A stretch of 64,000 nucleotides of DNA from the NCBI GenBank assembly GCA_902362775.1, contig CABIXV010000005.1:158079-222078 (forward strand), in the 5' to 3' direction. The DNA is from Clostridiales bacterium. Lineage in GTDB: Bacteria; Bacillota; Clostridia; Oscillospirales; Oscillospiraceae. Both the position numbers and the translations under genes were made by a program. Numbering within the stretch: position 1 is the first letter of the stretch; every line of letters begins with the position of its first letter. Below the pieces are notes generated by a model that was given only the letters and a program-made list of their open reading frames with translations, searched no databases and was not told the DNA's origin. Below, piece after piece: positions 17,924 through 25,525 of this stretch.

Positions 17924-18700
17924 TTATTCCTCCAGGTCCGCCCGGCGGACCTCCACGCACCGCTTCTTCTCCGTGTCGATGGTAAACAGGCAGGCGTTGA
18001 GCTTGCAGTTCCCCTCCGCCTCCTCATACCGCCGGGGCAGTCCTCCCAGGAACAGATTGATGGAGTGCTCCGGCCGTATGCCCAGCACGGACCGCTTGGG
18101 GCCTGTCATTCCAAGGTCGGTGACAAAGCCCGTGCCCTTGGGCAGGATCTGGCAGTCGGCGGTGGGCACATGGGTGTGGGTGCCCCAGACGGCCTGGACC
18201 CTCCCATCCAGATACCAGGCCATGGCCCCCTTCTCGCTGGTGGCCTCGGCGTGGAAGTCTACCAGGGCCAGGTCGTAGTCCTGCCCCCGGAGGAGGAAAT
18301 TGGTGGCCTTAAAGGGGCTATCCAGGTTGGGGTTCAGCTCCACCCGGCCCATCAGGTTCAGGACAGCGACGCGCTGGCCCTGGCACTGGTATATCCCCAT
18401 TCCCCGGCCCGGCACCCGGCCGGCGTAGTTGGCCGGACGGAGGATATGGGGGTCCTTGTCCAAAAATTCGCCGATCTGGATACGGTTCCAGGTGTGGTTG
18501 CCCAGGGTGATAACGTCGGCCCCCGCCTCCAGCATCCGCCGGGCCTGGGCGGGGGTGATGCCCACACCAGAGGCGTTCTCCCCATTGACCACGGCAAAGT
18601 GGGCCCCGGTGTCCTCCCGCAGCTCCCGCAGCCGGCGGGCCAGGATATCCTGGCCTCCCTCGCCCACCACGTCCCCCACGGCCAGTATCTTCAACAGCAT
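17924..18700 (-). CDS. TIGR00282 family metallophosphoesterase (YmdB-like)
   Basis: A 258-residue phosphodiesterase. It shows LAVGDVVGE at the N-terminus, VVNGENASGVG near residue 45, TLGNHTWNR near 72, DFHAEATSEK and WGTHTHVPTAD. These match YmdB of Bacillus, a 2',3'-cyclic-nucleotide phosphodiesterase affecting RNA turnover and sporulation/biofilm choice. The ATG at 18700 is preceded by GGAGGAGGGG. It leads the ymdB-yhaO-yhaN-lepB run. Confidence 0.9.
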   Translation of the reverse strand: MLLKILAVGDVVGEGGQDILARRLRELREDTGAHFAVVNGENASGVGITPAQARRMLEAGADVITLGNHTWNRIQIGEFLDKDPHILRPANYAGRVPGRGMGIYQCQGQRVAVLNLMGRVELNPNLDSPFKATNFLLRGQDYDLALVDFHAEATSEKGAMAWYLDGRVQAVWGTHTHVPTADCQILPKGTGFVTDLGMTGPKRSVLGIRPEHSINLFLGGLPRRYEEAEGNCKLNACLFTIDTEKKRCVEVRRADLEE

Positions 18701-18785
18701 AACAAAGCCCCTCCTCCAAGTTGGTACCACTTCTATTCAAATGGATTATACCGTATCCCAGGCCGGTCCGCAACCACCGGAGGCA

Positions 18786-18820
18786 AAAGAAAGCGCCGCC
18801 CATGGAGGTCATGGGCGGCA
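18786..18820 (-). terminator. glyS transcript terminator
   Basis: On the - strand GCCGCCCATG and CATGGGCGGC form a stem followed by GCTTTCTTTTG. It lies about 30 nt beyond the second copy of the glyS 3' end, about where a terminator would be if that copy were the original gene end. Confidence 0.7.
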
Positions 18821-18852
18821 CGGAGGGCCTGATTGCGGGGCGGAGGGGCAGA

Positions 18853-18913
18853 TCAATAGGCCAGCTTCTCCTCCAGCCAGCCCTTCAGCCCGCTGATGGG
18901 AACACGGACCTGC
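18853..18913 (-). repeat. Second copy of the glyS 3' end (61 nt, with stop codon)
   Basis: These 61 nt repeat 19061-19121, the last 61 nt of glyS, with only two differences: the stop is TGA instead of TAA, and one Glu codon becomes Gly (ISGLKGW for ISELKGW). It keeps the reading frame to the stop but has no start codon or upstream coding region. Together with the 147-nt element at 18914-19060 it forms a direct repeat flanking an insert. It could be the ancestral gene end displaced by an insertion, or a duplicated target. Confidence 0.9.
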
Positions 18914-19060
18914 GCTCCCACACAAAGCCCGCTTTGTGTGGGGCCCAAGGCAATTAAAATCCTCGGACGGAATGGATCCGCCCTCCGGAAATTTTCCCTG
19001 CGGTCGAATTTTTAAACCGCCGCTTCAGCAGGCGGCATGGAGCAGGTGGCGGCCGTCTGC
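18914..19060 (-). mobile_element. 147-nt hairpin-rich element after the glyS stop codon
   Basis: This non-coding insert lies exactly between the glyS stop and the duplicated glyS end. On the - strand it holds, in order, a GCCGCC/GGCGGC-type stem, TTTAAAAATT, AATTTTCCGGAGG-like core, a GGGCGGA/TCCGTCC stem closed with one G-U pair, CGAGGAT, and a terminal CCCACACAAAG / CTTTGTGTGGG hairpin. The same parts occur in the same order after hfq (25079-25221). It has no open reading frame. The mobile_element label is inference. Confidence 0.6.
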
Positions 19061-20482
19061 TTAATAGGCCAGCTTCTCCTCCAGCCAGCCCTTCAGCTCG
19101 CTGATGGGAACACGGACCTGCTCCATGGTGTCCCGGTCCCGGATGGTAACGGCGTTGTCCGCCTCATCGGTGTCGCTGCCCACGGTCTGGAAGTCCACGG
19201 TGATGCAGTAGGGGGTGCCGATCTCGTCCTGCCGGCGGTAACGCTTGCCGATGGAGCCGGCGTCGTCGTAGTCCACCATGAAATACTTGGACAGCTCGGC
19301 CTGGATCTCCCGGCCCTTGTCGGCCAGCTTCTTGGACAGGGGAAGCACGGCGCACTTGAAGGGGGCCAGGGCAGGGTGGAGGCGCAGGACAGTGCGGACA
19401 TCGTTCTTCTCGGCATCCACCACCTCCTCGTCATAGGCGTCCACCAGGAAGGCCAGTGTCACCCGGTCGGCGCCCAGGGAGGGCTCCACCACATAGGGGA
19501 TATAGTGCTCGTTCTTCTCCTGGTCGAAGTAGGTCATGTCCTTGCCGGAGGTGTTCTGGTGGGCGGTCAGGTCGAAGTTGGTCCGGCTGGCCACGCCCCA
19601 CAGCTCGCCCCAGCCGAAGGGGAATACGAACTCAAAGTCAGTGGTGGCGTTGGAGTAGTGGGACAGCTCCTCCGGGTCGTGGTCCCGCAGGCGTAAATTC
19701 TCATCCCTCATGCCCAGGTTCAACAGCCACTGATGGCAGAAGTCCTTCCAGTAGGCGAACCATTCCAGCTCGGTGCCGGGGGTGCAGAAGAACTCCAGCT
19801 CCATCTGCTCAAATTCACGGGTACGGAAGGTGAAGTTTCCGGGGGTGATCTCGTTGCGGAAGGACTTGCCCACCTGGCACACGCCGAAGGGCAGCTTCCG
19901 GCGGGTGGTGCGCTGGACGTTCTGGAAGTTGACAAAGATGCCCTGGGCGGTTTCGGGGCGGAGGTAGACGGTGTTTTTTGCGTCCTCGGTAACACCCTGG
20001 AAGGTCTTGAACATCAGGTTGAACTGGCGGATGTCGGTCCAGTTGTGCTTGCCGCAGGAGGGGCAGGGGATGTTGTGCTCCTCCACAAACTCCTTCATCT
20101 GGGCCTGGCTCATGGCGTCCACGCTGTGGCCCAGGTCAAAGCTGTTCTCCTGGCACCAATCCTCGATGACCTTGTCGGCGCGGAAGCGTTCCTTACACTC
20201 CTTGCAGTCCATCAGGGGGTCGGAGAAGCCGCCCACGTGGCCGGAGGCCACCCACACCTGGGGATTCATCAAAATGGCGGCGTCCAGGCCCACGTTGTAG
20301 GGGTTCTCCTGAACGAACTTCTTCCACCATGCCTTTTTCACATTGTTTTTCAGCTCCACACCCAGGGGGCCGTAGTCCCAGGTGTTGGCCAGTCCGCCGT
20401 AGATCTCGCTGCCGGAGAAAATGAAGCCCCGGCCCTTACACAGGTTGACGATCTTCTCCATGGTCTTTTCGGTGTTTTTCAT
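19061..20482 (-). CDS. glyS: Glycyl-tRNA synthetase (single-chain, class II)
   Basis: A 473-residue dimeric-type GlyRS. It starts with [21 protein letters not shown]. Motif 2 is [25 protein letters not shown] near residue 215, motif 3 is [11 protein letters not shown] near 370, and an anticodon-binding domain follows. It charges tRNA-Gly. AAAGGAGC precedes the ATG. Expression is controlled by the glycine T-box upstream (20.63-20.87 kb), with a 76-bp palindrome between T-box and start codon. Its last 61 nt are duplicated downstream. Confidence 0.97.
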   Translation of the reverse strand: MKNTEKTMEKIVNLCKGRGFIFSGSEIYGGLANTWDYGPLGVELKNNVKKAWWKKFVQENPYNVGLDAAILMNPQVWVASGHVGGFSDPLMDCKECKERFRADKVIEDWCQENSFDLGHSVDAMSQAQMKEFVEEHNIPCPSCGKHNWTDIRQFNLMFKTFQGVTEDAKNTVYLRPETAQGIFVNFQNVQRTTRRKLPFGVCQVGKSFRNEITPGNFTFRTREFEQMELEFFCTPGTELEWFAYWKDFCHQWLLNLGMRDENLRLRDHDPEELSHYSNATTDFEFVFPFGWGELWGVASRTNFDLTAHQNTSGKDMTYFDQEKNEHYIPYVVEPSLGADRVTLAFLVDAYDEEVVDAEKNDVRTVLRLHPALAPFKCAVLPLSKKLADKGREIQAELSKYFMVDYDDAGSIGKRYRRQDEIGTPYCITVDFQTVGSDTDEADNAVTIRDRDTMEQVRVPISELKGWLEEKLAY

Positions 20483-20526
20483 GATGCTTGCTCCTTTTTC
20501 TTTGTTTTTTCGTTGAGAAGAAGACG

Positions 20527-20602
20527 GTAGGGCGGGGGCTTGCCCCCGCCGCCGGCACAGGACATGAACCGATAGAACGGCGGGGGCAAGCCCCCGCCCT
20601 AC
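20527..20602. repeat. 76-bp palindromic element with perfect 25-bp inverted ends
   Basis: The first 25 nt (GTAGGGCGGGGGCTTGCCCC plus CGCCG) are the exact complement of the last 25 nt, separated by 26 nt. Each arm is itself a GGGGGC-TT-GCCCCC hairpin. The size and design are like REP/MITE-type repeats. It sits between the T-box terminator and the glyS start codon, so it is transcribed in the glyS leader. Confidence 0.85.
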
Positions 20603-20633
20603 CAGGATCATGGGTTCTTCTCATGGCCCAGAG

Positions 20634-20872
20634 CAAAAAAAGCGCCCCGAGCCCTTTGGGCTCAGGGCGAATATGTTACAAATATCCGCGGTTCCACCTG
20701 AATTCGTGTCTGGCTGACACGCACTTCGTTCCCGGTAACGGCGGGGGACCGGCGGGCCATTTCCTGCCCGCGCTCCAGAGGCGCCTTCCCTTCGCGGCTT
20801 TGGAGGATTTTCACCAGCCATCCTCTCTCTGAAGCCCCGCCGCTGGGTACTATTCTCTGTCCTTGCTTTGAA
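20634..20872 (-). promoter_or_regulatory. Glycine T-box riboswitch controlling glyS
   Basis: On the - strand the leader has the T-box sequence AGGTGGAACCGCGG (20700-20686), followed by a terminator stem GCCCTGAGCCC / GGGCTCGGGGC with seven T (20634-20670). The specifier is read as GGC at 20785-20783 in the context GAA-GGC-GCC, matching a Gly codon. Uncharged tRNA-Gly would bind and favour antitermination, raising glyS expression. Confidence 0.9.
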
Positions 20873-20876
20873 GCGT

Positions 20877-20905
20877 ATTGTATGACAGTTTTTCTCCGTT
20901 GTCAA
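20877..20905 (-). promoter_or_regulatory. Promoter of the glyS T-box transcript
   Basis: On the - strand TTGACA (20905-20900), a 17-nt spacer and TACAAT (20882-20877) make a near-consensus vegetative promoter just before the T-box leader. Confidence 0.8.
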
Positions 20906-20911
20906 GGGAAT

Positions 20912-21085
20912 TTACGGTTTTTTCGCCCCGTCAGCCCCGTTTTTTTCCATCTGCTCCAGATGGGCCTTCAGGAGCAGATTGATATAGCTGGACAAAGAGC
21001 GGTCCTCTCTTTCAGCCAGGCGCTTTGTCTGCTCCAGTATTGGGTCATCCAATGTAATTGTCACAGATTTTTTTAATGGCTTCAT
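20912..21085 (-). CDS. Small ribbon-helix-helix (CopG-type) protein
   Basis: A 57-residue protein starting MKPLKKSVTITLDD, the RHH beta-strand, followed by helices PILEQTKRLAERE and SLSSYINLLLKAHLEQM. This is the MetJ/Arc/CopG dimeric DNA-binding fold without any extra domain. AGGTGG precedes the ATG. It is divergent from a small acidic protein gene starting at 21195, and the 109-bp gap between them is AT-rich. No toxin partner is adjacent, so it is more likely a local regulator than an antitoxin (inference). Confidence 0.8.
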   Translation of the reverse strand: MKPLKKSVTITLDDPILEQTKRLAEREDRSLSSYINLLLKAHLEQMEKNGADGAKKP

Positions 21086-21144
21086 CGTACCACCTCATTG
21101 TGGAGATAATACTATTATTTATGGTAAAGTACGATTAATTCATG

Positions 21145-21173
21145 TTGATTAATGTTAAATAATGTAGTATCAT
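21145..21173 (+). promoter_or_regulatory. Promoter of the small gene at 21195
   Basis: TTGATT, a 17-nt spacer and TATCAT lie 21 bp before the ATG, leaving a very short leader that begins about at the AAGAGGTG ribosome site. The spacer and flank contain repeated TTAAT/AATGT motifs that could be an RHH operator. Confidence 0.65.
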
Positions 21174-21194
21174 GTCTATCAAGAGGTGATACAT

Positions 21195-21416
21195 ATGTAT
21201 TCCAATGATTTTGAAGCCGCCTTCTCCTGCTTTTTAGAGCGGAGGGACTATGACGAGGCGGCGAACCAGATGTTCACCCTGGCCCGTCTGGCCTTTGCCG
21301 CTGGATGGCAGGCGGCGGGGGGGACCCCGCCTCAGGAGGAGCCCATCTTTACCCTCCTCCGCGGCGGCGCGGAAGATGGACAGCGTGAAGCGGCCTCTCA
21401 GCCGGAAATCGGTTGA
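21195..21416 (+). CDS. Small hypothetical protein
   Basis: A 73-residue acidic protein. It starts MYSNDFEAAFSCFLERRDYDEAANQMF and has two amphipathic helices ending AFAAGWQAAGG. The last third is low-complexity. I do not recognise a named family with certainty, but it resembles short DUF6809-like proteins such as the one at 26862. AAGAGGTG precedes the ATG; a GTG three codons upstream overlaps it. It is divergent from an RHH gene, a layout that recurs at 26.5-27.1 kb with an HTH gene. Confidence 0.65.
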   Translation: MYSNDFEAAFSCFLERRDYDEAANQMFTLARLAFAAGWQAAGGTPPQEEPIFTLLRGGAEDGQREAASQPEIG

Positions 21417-21427
21417 GAGGCCGCTTA
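21390..21427. terminator. Hairpin terminator between convergent genes
   Basis: GCGGCCTCTCA and TGAGAGGCCGC form an 11-bp stem followed by TTATTT on the + strand. It overlaps the stop of the small gene and lies 30 bp from the divIVA stop on the other strand. Confidence 0.75.
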
Positions 21428-21454
21428 TTTCACACCGGACAAGTCCGGCTCTCT

Positions 21455-22195
21455 TCATTTGATCTCATAGTCTCGGCCGAACTGGAGCTCACCGAAGTTA
21501 ATGCGGCTGCCCCGGACTGGGGGCAGATCCTCCTCATCTTCGTCCTCCGCCTCGCCGCCCGACACGGGGCCAAACTCGGCGGTATCCTCCAGATCCTCAG
21601 GCTCCTCCTCCGCCTCCTGGCGGGCCTTCAAATTCTCCGCCGTGGCCTCCAGCATGGCCTGGTTCAGCAATCGCTGAACATTGTCGTCTATCTCGGACAC
21701 CGTTTCCTCCACCGGATCAGGGGCCGGCTGGGGCTGGGCGTCGGGACACATCTCGCCCAGCTGGTCCAAAAATTCCTCCTGCTTGGCGTGGATGGCCCGC
21801 AGCTTATCCACAAAGGCGGCGGTGGCGTTCTTGGCCTGCTGAAGCCGGAACTCCTCCGCCTCCACCTCCTTGGTAATGCTCTCCATACGCTGGCGCGCTT
21901 CGCCCTCCGCCTCGTGGATCAGGGCGGCACGCTTCTGCTCCGCCTCCCGGACCAGATCATCCGCCCGGCGCTGGGCGATCATAAAGGCCTGCCGCATGGC
22001 GTCCTCGGTGGCCCGGTACTCCTCCACCTTGTCGGCCAACACCTTCATCTTGCTTTTCAGCACGGCGTTCTCGCTGTACAGGGCGGAGTAATCCGCCGTC
22101 AGAATATCCAAAAATTCGTCCACCTGGGACATATTGTAGCCGTTGAAGGTGGCCTTTTGAAAGGCGCGCTCAGACACTTCCTGGGGCGTAAGCAT
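21455..22195 (-). CDS. divIVA: DivIVA domain-containing protein
   Basis: A 246-residue cell-pole/septum scaffold. It starts MLTPQEVSERAFQKATFNGYNMSQVDEFLD, the DivIVA N-terminal lipid-binding region, followed by a coiled coil to about residue 150 and an acidic Pro-rich tail. DivIVA senses negative membrane curvature and recruits division or sporulation factors. It is downstream of sepF and ylmE on the same strand, as in many Firmicutes. The C-terminal ~90 residues are lineage-specific. Confidence 0.92.
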   Translation of the reverse strand: MLTPQEVSERAFQKATFNGYNMSQVDEFLDILTADYSALYSENAVLKSKMKVLADKVEEYRATEDAMRQAFMIAQRRADDLVREAEQKRAALIHEAEGEARQRMESITKEVEAEEFRLQQAKNATAAFVDKLRAIHAKQEEFLDQLGEMCPDAQPQPAPDPVEETVSEIDDNVQRLLNQAMLEATAENLKARQEAEEEPEDLEDTAEFGPVSGGEAEDEDEEDLPPVRGSRINFGELQFGRDYEIK

Positions 22196-22318
22196 AGTGT
22201 GATCCCTCCTAAAATCTTTCTACTGCCAAAAGGGAAGCGGGCCGACGGGTATGCCGGCCCTTCCAATTTACGGCGCTTGCCGCGCCGCCCCATCCGTGAC
22301 GGGGCTTGGGCGGCGATC

Positions 22319-22819
22319 TCAGAAATATAGCCCGTTGTTCTCCAGTTCGTCGATCAGGTCGCCCAGGATATCCACGTTGTAAGGGGTGATGATATAGGTG
22401 GAGATGGCCACCTTTTTGATCTTGCCCTCGTTGGCGTAGGCCACGCCGGACAGGAAGTCCAGCAGGCGGCGGGCGATCTCCTTGTTGGTGGACTCCAGGT
22501 TCAGCACCACCGTTCGCTTCTCCCGCAGATGGTCGGCGATGGCGGAGGCGTCCTCAAACTTCTCCGGTTTGACCAGCACCACCTGGAGCTGGGTCGCCGC
22601 CCGGATGTTGACCACCTTGTTGCTCCGGCGCTCCTCCTCCTGGGAGGAGCCGTACAGGGTGTCCACATTCCGGGAGGACCGCTCCAACCGCTCGGGCCGC
22701 TCCCGGCGCTCTGCCCGTGGGGCGGGGGCGTCGAAGTCGTCAAAGCCATCAAAGTCGTCGTCGGGCTCCTCGTCCTCATAGGGGTGGGCCAAACGCTTAA
22801 ATTCGTCAAAAAGTCCCAT
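22319..22819 (-). CDS. sepF: Cell division protein SepF
   Basis: A 166-residue protein. It has an N-terminal amphipathic membrane helix (MGLFDEFKRLAHPYED), an acidic linker, and a C-terminal SepF domain beginning near residue 73 with VVNIRAATQLQVVLVKPEKFEDA and later LNLESTNKEIARRLLDFLSGVAYA. SepF tethers FtsZ to the membrane. The ATG at 22819 follows GAGG by six bases; a GTG just upstream is less well placed. Confidence 0.95.
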   Translation of the reverse strand: MGLFDEFKRLAHPYEDEEPDDDFDGFDDFDAPAPRAERRERPERLERSSRNVDTLYGSSQEEERRSNKVVNIRAATQLQVVLVKPEKFEDASAIADHLREKRTVVLNLESTNKEIARRLLDFLSGVAYANEGKIKKVAISTYIITPYNVDILGDLIDELENNGLYF

Positions 22820-22845
22820 CACACGTTCCTCTTTTCTTCAGCGCG

Positions 22846-23571
22846 TCATTTGTGTATGTCCGTCCGGGGCGTGCCCATGGGAGGCCGGGGCCCAAACAGG
22901 GCGGTGCCCACCCGGACAAGAGTAGATCCCTCGGCGATGGCGTCGGCGTAGTCGCCGCTCATCCCCATGGACAGACAGTCTATACTAGCTTGATTATCCG
23001 ACATTTTCTCCTTTATGTCAACAAAAAGCTGTCGCATGGCCTGAAAATATGGCCGGTTGGAACCAATTTCCAGTGAGACCGGAGGAATAGCCATCAGGCC
23101 CCGGAGCCGGACATGGGGAAGCTGGGCCGTCAGCTGGGCCAGCCGCTCCGCCTCCTGAGGGGAGCAGCCCCCCTTGCTCTCCTCGCCGGCGATATTGACC
23201 TCCAGCAAGATGTCCTGGACGATGCCCAACTTCTCCGCCTGGCTGTGGATGGCCCGGAGCAGGCGCTCCGAGTCCACCGAATGGATGAGTTCCACCTTTC
23301 CCACCACCTGCTTGACCTTGTTGGTCTGGAGGTGGCCGATAAAGTGGACCCTTGCCCCCTCATAGGCCCCGGCCTCCAGGTGGGCGGTCAGCTCCTGAAC
23401 CCGGTTTTCCCCGCACACCTGGACCCCGGCAGCAATGGCCGCCCGGATGGTTTCGTCCGTCTGTACCTTGGTGGCGGCGCACAGGGTGATCTCACCCGGC
23501 GTCCGGCCGGCGTCAGCCGCCGCCTGGGCGATTTTTGCCCGCACCGCCTGAATATTTTGTGCCAGCTCCAT
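22846..23571 (-). CDS. YggS/YlmE family PLP-binding protein
   Basis: A 241-residue PLP homeostasis protein with an alanine-racemase-like N-terminal barrel. The PLP lysine is in AATKVQ near residue 35, and NRVQEL and HFIGHLQTNKVK near 80 are family signatures. SMGMSGDY near the C-terminus binds the phosphate. It carries PLP and affects vitamin B6 and amino acid balance; it is not a racemase. Its place before sepF and divIVA matches ylmE in the Bacillus ylm cluster. Confidence 0.94.
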   Translation of the reverse strand: MELAQNIQAVRAKIAQAAADAGRTPGEITLCAATKVQTDETIRAAIAAGVQVCGENRVQELTAHLEAGAYEGARVHFIGHLQTNKVKQVVGKVELIHSVDSERLLRAIHSQAEKLGIVQDILLEVNIAGEESKGGCSPQEAERLAQLTAQLPHVRLRGLMAIPPVSLEIGSNRPYFQAMRQLFVDIKEKMSDNQASIDCLSMGMSGDYADAIAEGSTLVRVGTALFGPRPPMGTPRTDIHK

Positions 23572-23621
23572 AAAATATGACCTTCTCTCTATCTCAAGGG
23601 ATCTTCCCCTTTTGAATGCGC

Positions 23622-24887
23622 TTAGAATTGAAGTAGTTGGCCGTCAAACAGCCCGATGGCCTGGGTGATGACCTCGTCCCCGGCCCGCAGGGCATCGCTG
23701 CTGGTGGAAGTAGGCTTGACCACATAGTAGTCGCCGCCCTCCGTCACCACCTGGATGCCCTTAAACTCCGCCCGGCCGGCCACCAGCACATAGACGCCCA
23801 GCTTGCTGACCTCCCGCTCCTCGCCGGTCTCCTCATCTTTCTGGGTAGATTTTATCATGCGGACCGCCTCCTTGGGCACCCGCAGGCCGGAGAAGCTCTC
23901 AAAAATCAGCTCTGCCGTCTGATGGCGCAGCAGAGTGGTCCGGGCCAGATACCGGTCCGAGGAAAAGACCACCAGGGTCACCTCTCCCTCTGTGGGACCC
24001 ACCTGCTCCACCCGCATGTCCACGTCCTGGGAGAAGTCCCCGGTAAACCGGAGGAGGGCCGTTCCCCCCTCCCGCAGCCGCTCCGCCGCCTCGTTGGGCA
24101 GGCTGGCGGCAAAGTACCACCGGTCGGAGGTGATAAGCTTGCCCACCGCGCCCTCGTCGGCGCTCTGGCTGTCCATCATGGCGGCCAGGGAGGAGGGGGT
24201 GAGCTGGAACACCGTTTCCGGGGTCAGCAAGCTCTCATAGCCGTCCACCAGGCTGGAGAACACGCCGGACCGGTCGGCGGTGATCCGGGTCGTGGCCCCG
24301 GAAGACTGCTTGTACAGAGCGGAACGCTGGCTCTTCAGGCTCTGGAGCTGGGCCGTCAAATCGGCGGAGGTGAGGCCGTCGCCGTAGGTATAGCCCCGCT
24401 TCAGGACGCCGCTCTTTACCTCCCGCACCTGATCCTCCAGATCGGCGTAGTCCCCCAGGGCCGTAGAGGCCCGCAGAGATACCACGGACTGGAGGATATC
24501 CTCATCCAGCCGGGCGGCCGACTCCACATCGCCGCTCTGGGCGGCGGCATATTGGAGCAGCTCGATCTCCATGGACAGCCTGTCCAGCTCGGCCTGGTCG
24601 GCCTGGGCCTGGCTGTCCCGGTAGATAAGAGCCACGGTCTGGCCCACGCCCACCTTCTCTCCCTCGGTCCGGGTCACGTCCAGGATGCCGGCCTGACCGG
24701 ACAGCGCCTTCTCCTCACGGACCAGCAGGCCATCGGCCTCCACGCTGTCGTTGACCGTGTAGGAGTAGGCCAGAGTGGTGGTGAAGGGGTCGTTCAAGGT
24801 GTCAAAGACGTAGTAGCCAAAGTAGATGGCCAGCGCCCCGGCGATGAGGACCATCACCAGTGTGATGACAGATTGTCCTTGCTTCAT
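23622..24887 (-). CDS. HlyD family secretion/efflux adaptor-like protein
   Basis: A 421-residue protein with an N-terminal membrane anchor (residues 8-30). It has a lipoyl/barrel-sandwich half (GLLVREEKALSGQAG then GEKVGVGQTVALIY), a helical hairpin near residues 95-205, and a C-terminal barrel ending GDEVITQAIGLFDG. This is the membrane-fusion-protein fold found in Clostridia beside ylmE/sepF. The partner transporter is not here, so the substrate is unknown. Confidence 0.82.
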   Translation of the reverse strand: MKQGQSVITLVMVLIAGALAIYFGYYVFDTLNDPFTTTLAYSYTVNDSVEADGLLVREEKALSGQAGILDVTRTEGEKVGVGQTVALIYRDSQAQADQAELDRLSMEIELLQYAAAQSGDVESAARLDEDILQSVVSLRASTALGDYADLEDQVREVKSGVLKRGYTYGDGLTSADLTAQLQSLKSQRSALYKQSSGATTRITADRSGVFSSLVDGYESLLTPETVFQLTPSSLAAMMDSQSADEGAVGKLITSDRWYFAASLPNEAAERLREGGTALLRFTGDFSQDVDMRVEQVGPTEGEVTLVVFSSDRYLARTTLLRHQTAELIFESFSGLRVPKEAVRMIKSTQKDEETGEEREVSKLGVYVLVAGRAEFKGIQVVTEGGDYYVVKPTSTSSDALRAGDEVITQAIGLFDGQLLQF

Positions 24888-24991
24888 GGGTATTCTCTCT
24901 TTCTGTACAGCGTGCCTGCCCCGGCGGAACCCCGGAGGCCCCGCAATTCACAGCCCTGGAGCCACTAGACCGCCCTTGGGACAGGCGGTGG

Positions 24992-25078
24992 TCATTCCAG
25001 CTCCCCCGGATCGCACAGGGGCACAGGCCGCTCCGGAACGATGGTGGAAATGGCGTGTTTATAAATGATCTGCTGCTT
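24992..25078 (-). repeat. Second copy of the hfq 3' end (87 nt, with stop codon)
   Basis: These 87 nt align without gaps to 25222-25308, the last 87 nt of hfq. The 68 nt distal to the stop differ at one base, while the 19 nt nearest the stop differ at seven. The copy still reads in frame to a TGA and would give the tail PLCDPGELE instead of PLCEPGEGD. It has no start. The clustered differences suggest that the two ends come from different alleles, or that one end was carried in by the element. Confidence 0.9.
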
Positions 25079-25221
25079 TTCCCATGGGGGGCAAGCCCCC
25101 ATGGGGTCCCGTTTTTTTATATCCTCGGGGCAAATGAATTGCCCCTCCGGAAATTGCCGGCTCGGCCGGCAATTTTACGCGCTTCGCGCGGGTCGCTGGC
25201 GCTCCCGCGGCAAGCAGCAGA
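25079..25221 (-). mobile_element. 143-nt hairpin-rich element after the hfq stop codon
   Basis: A non-coding insert between hfq and its duplicated end. On the - strand it has a CGCGGG/CCCGCG region, TAAAATT, a GCCGGC-CGA-GCCGGC hairpin, AATTTCCGGAGG, a GGGGCAA/TTGCCCC stem, CGAGGATAT, a short T/A run and a terminal hairpin CCCATGGGGG / CCCCCATGGG. Layout, order and the AATTTCCGGAGG...CGAGGAT core match the glyS element, while the stem sequences differ. It has no reading frame. The mobile_element label is inference. Confidence 0.6.
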
Positions 25222-25458
25222 TTAGTCTCCCTCCCCGGGCTCGCACAGGGGCACCGGCCGCTCCGGAACGATGGTGGAAATGGCGTGTTTATAAATGATC
25301 TGCTGCTTGCCATCGCTGGTCAGCACTACAGTAAAGGCGTCAAATCCGGTGACATAGCCCCGCATCTGAAAGCCGTTCATCAAAAACATGGTGACGGGCC
25401 GGCGGTCCCGGCGGACCTGGGTCAGGAAGATCTCTTGAAGGTTGTTGGTTTTCTGCAT
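25222..25458 (-). CDS. hfq: RNA chaperone Hfq
   Basis: A 78-residue Sm-like protein. It starts with [11 protein letters not shown] and contains Sm1 ([21 protein letters not shown]) and Sm2 ([10 protein letters not shown]), with a short acidic tail. It forms hexamers that bind small RNAs and A/U-rich RNA. The ATG is preceded by AAGGAG. It follows miaA on the same strand, as in Bacillus and Proteobacteria. The last 28 codons plus stop are repeated downstream beyond a 143-nt element. Confidence 0.96.
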   Translation of the reverse strand: MQKTNNLQEIFLTQVRRDRRPVTMFLMNGFQMRGYVTGFDAFTVVLTSDGKQQIIYKHAISTIVPERPVPLCEPGEGD

Positions 25459-25525
25459 GATATGTAGCACTCCTTTTTTCTTTAAGGGGGAAATCAGATT
25501 TGTTTTCCACCCTTGAGTGCTTCCA

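Noticed and set aside
16923..18278. 451-codon + strand frame
   Set aside because: It is antisense to the YhaO-like and YmdB-like genes; no ribosome site or motif.
18853..19060. glyS and hfq end repeats as CRISPR-like or rRNA-type repeats
   Set aside because: Each repeat occurs only twice, is coding in origin, and has no regular spacers or cas genes.
19061..20611. Longer glyS start 43 codons upstream
   Set aside because: The extension is a translation of the 76-bp palindrome and its flank; the ATG at 20482 has AAAGGAG.
23637..24968. 443-codon + strand frame
   Set aside because: It is antisense to the HlyD-like gene and has shadow-frame composition.
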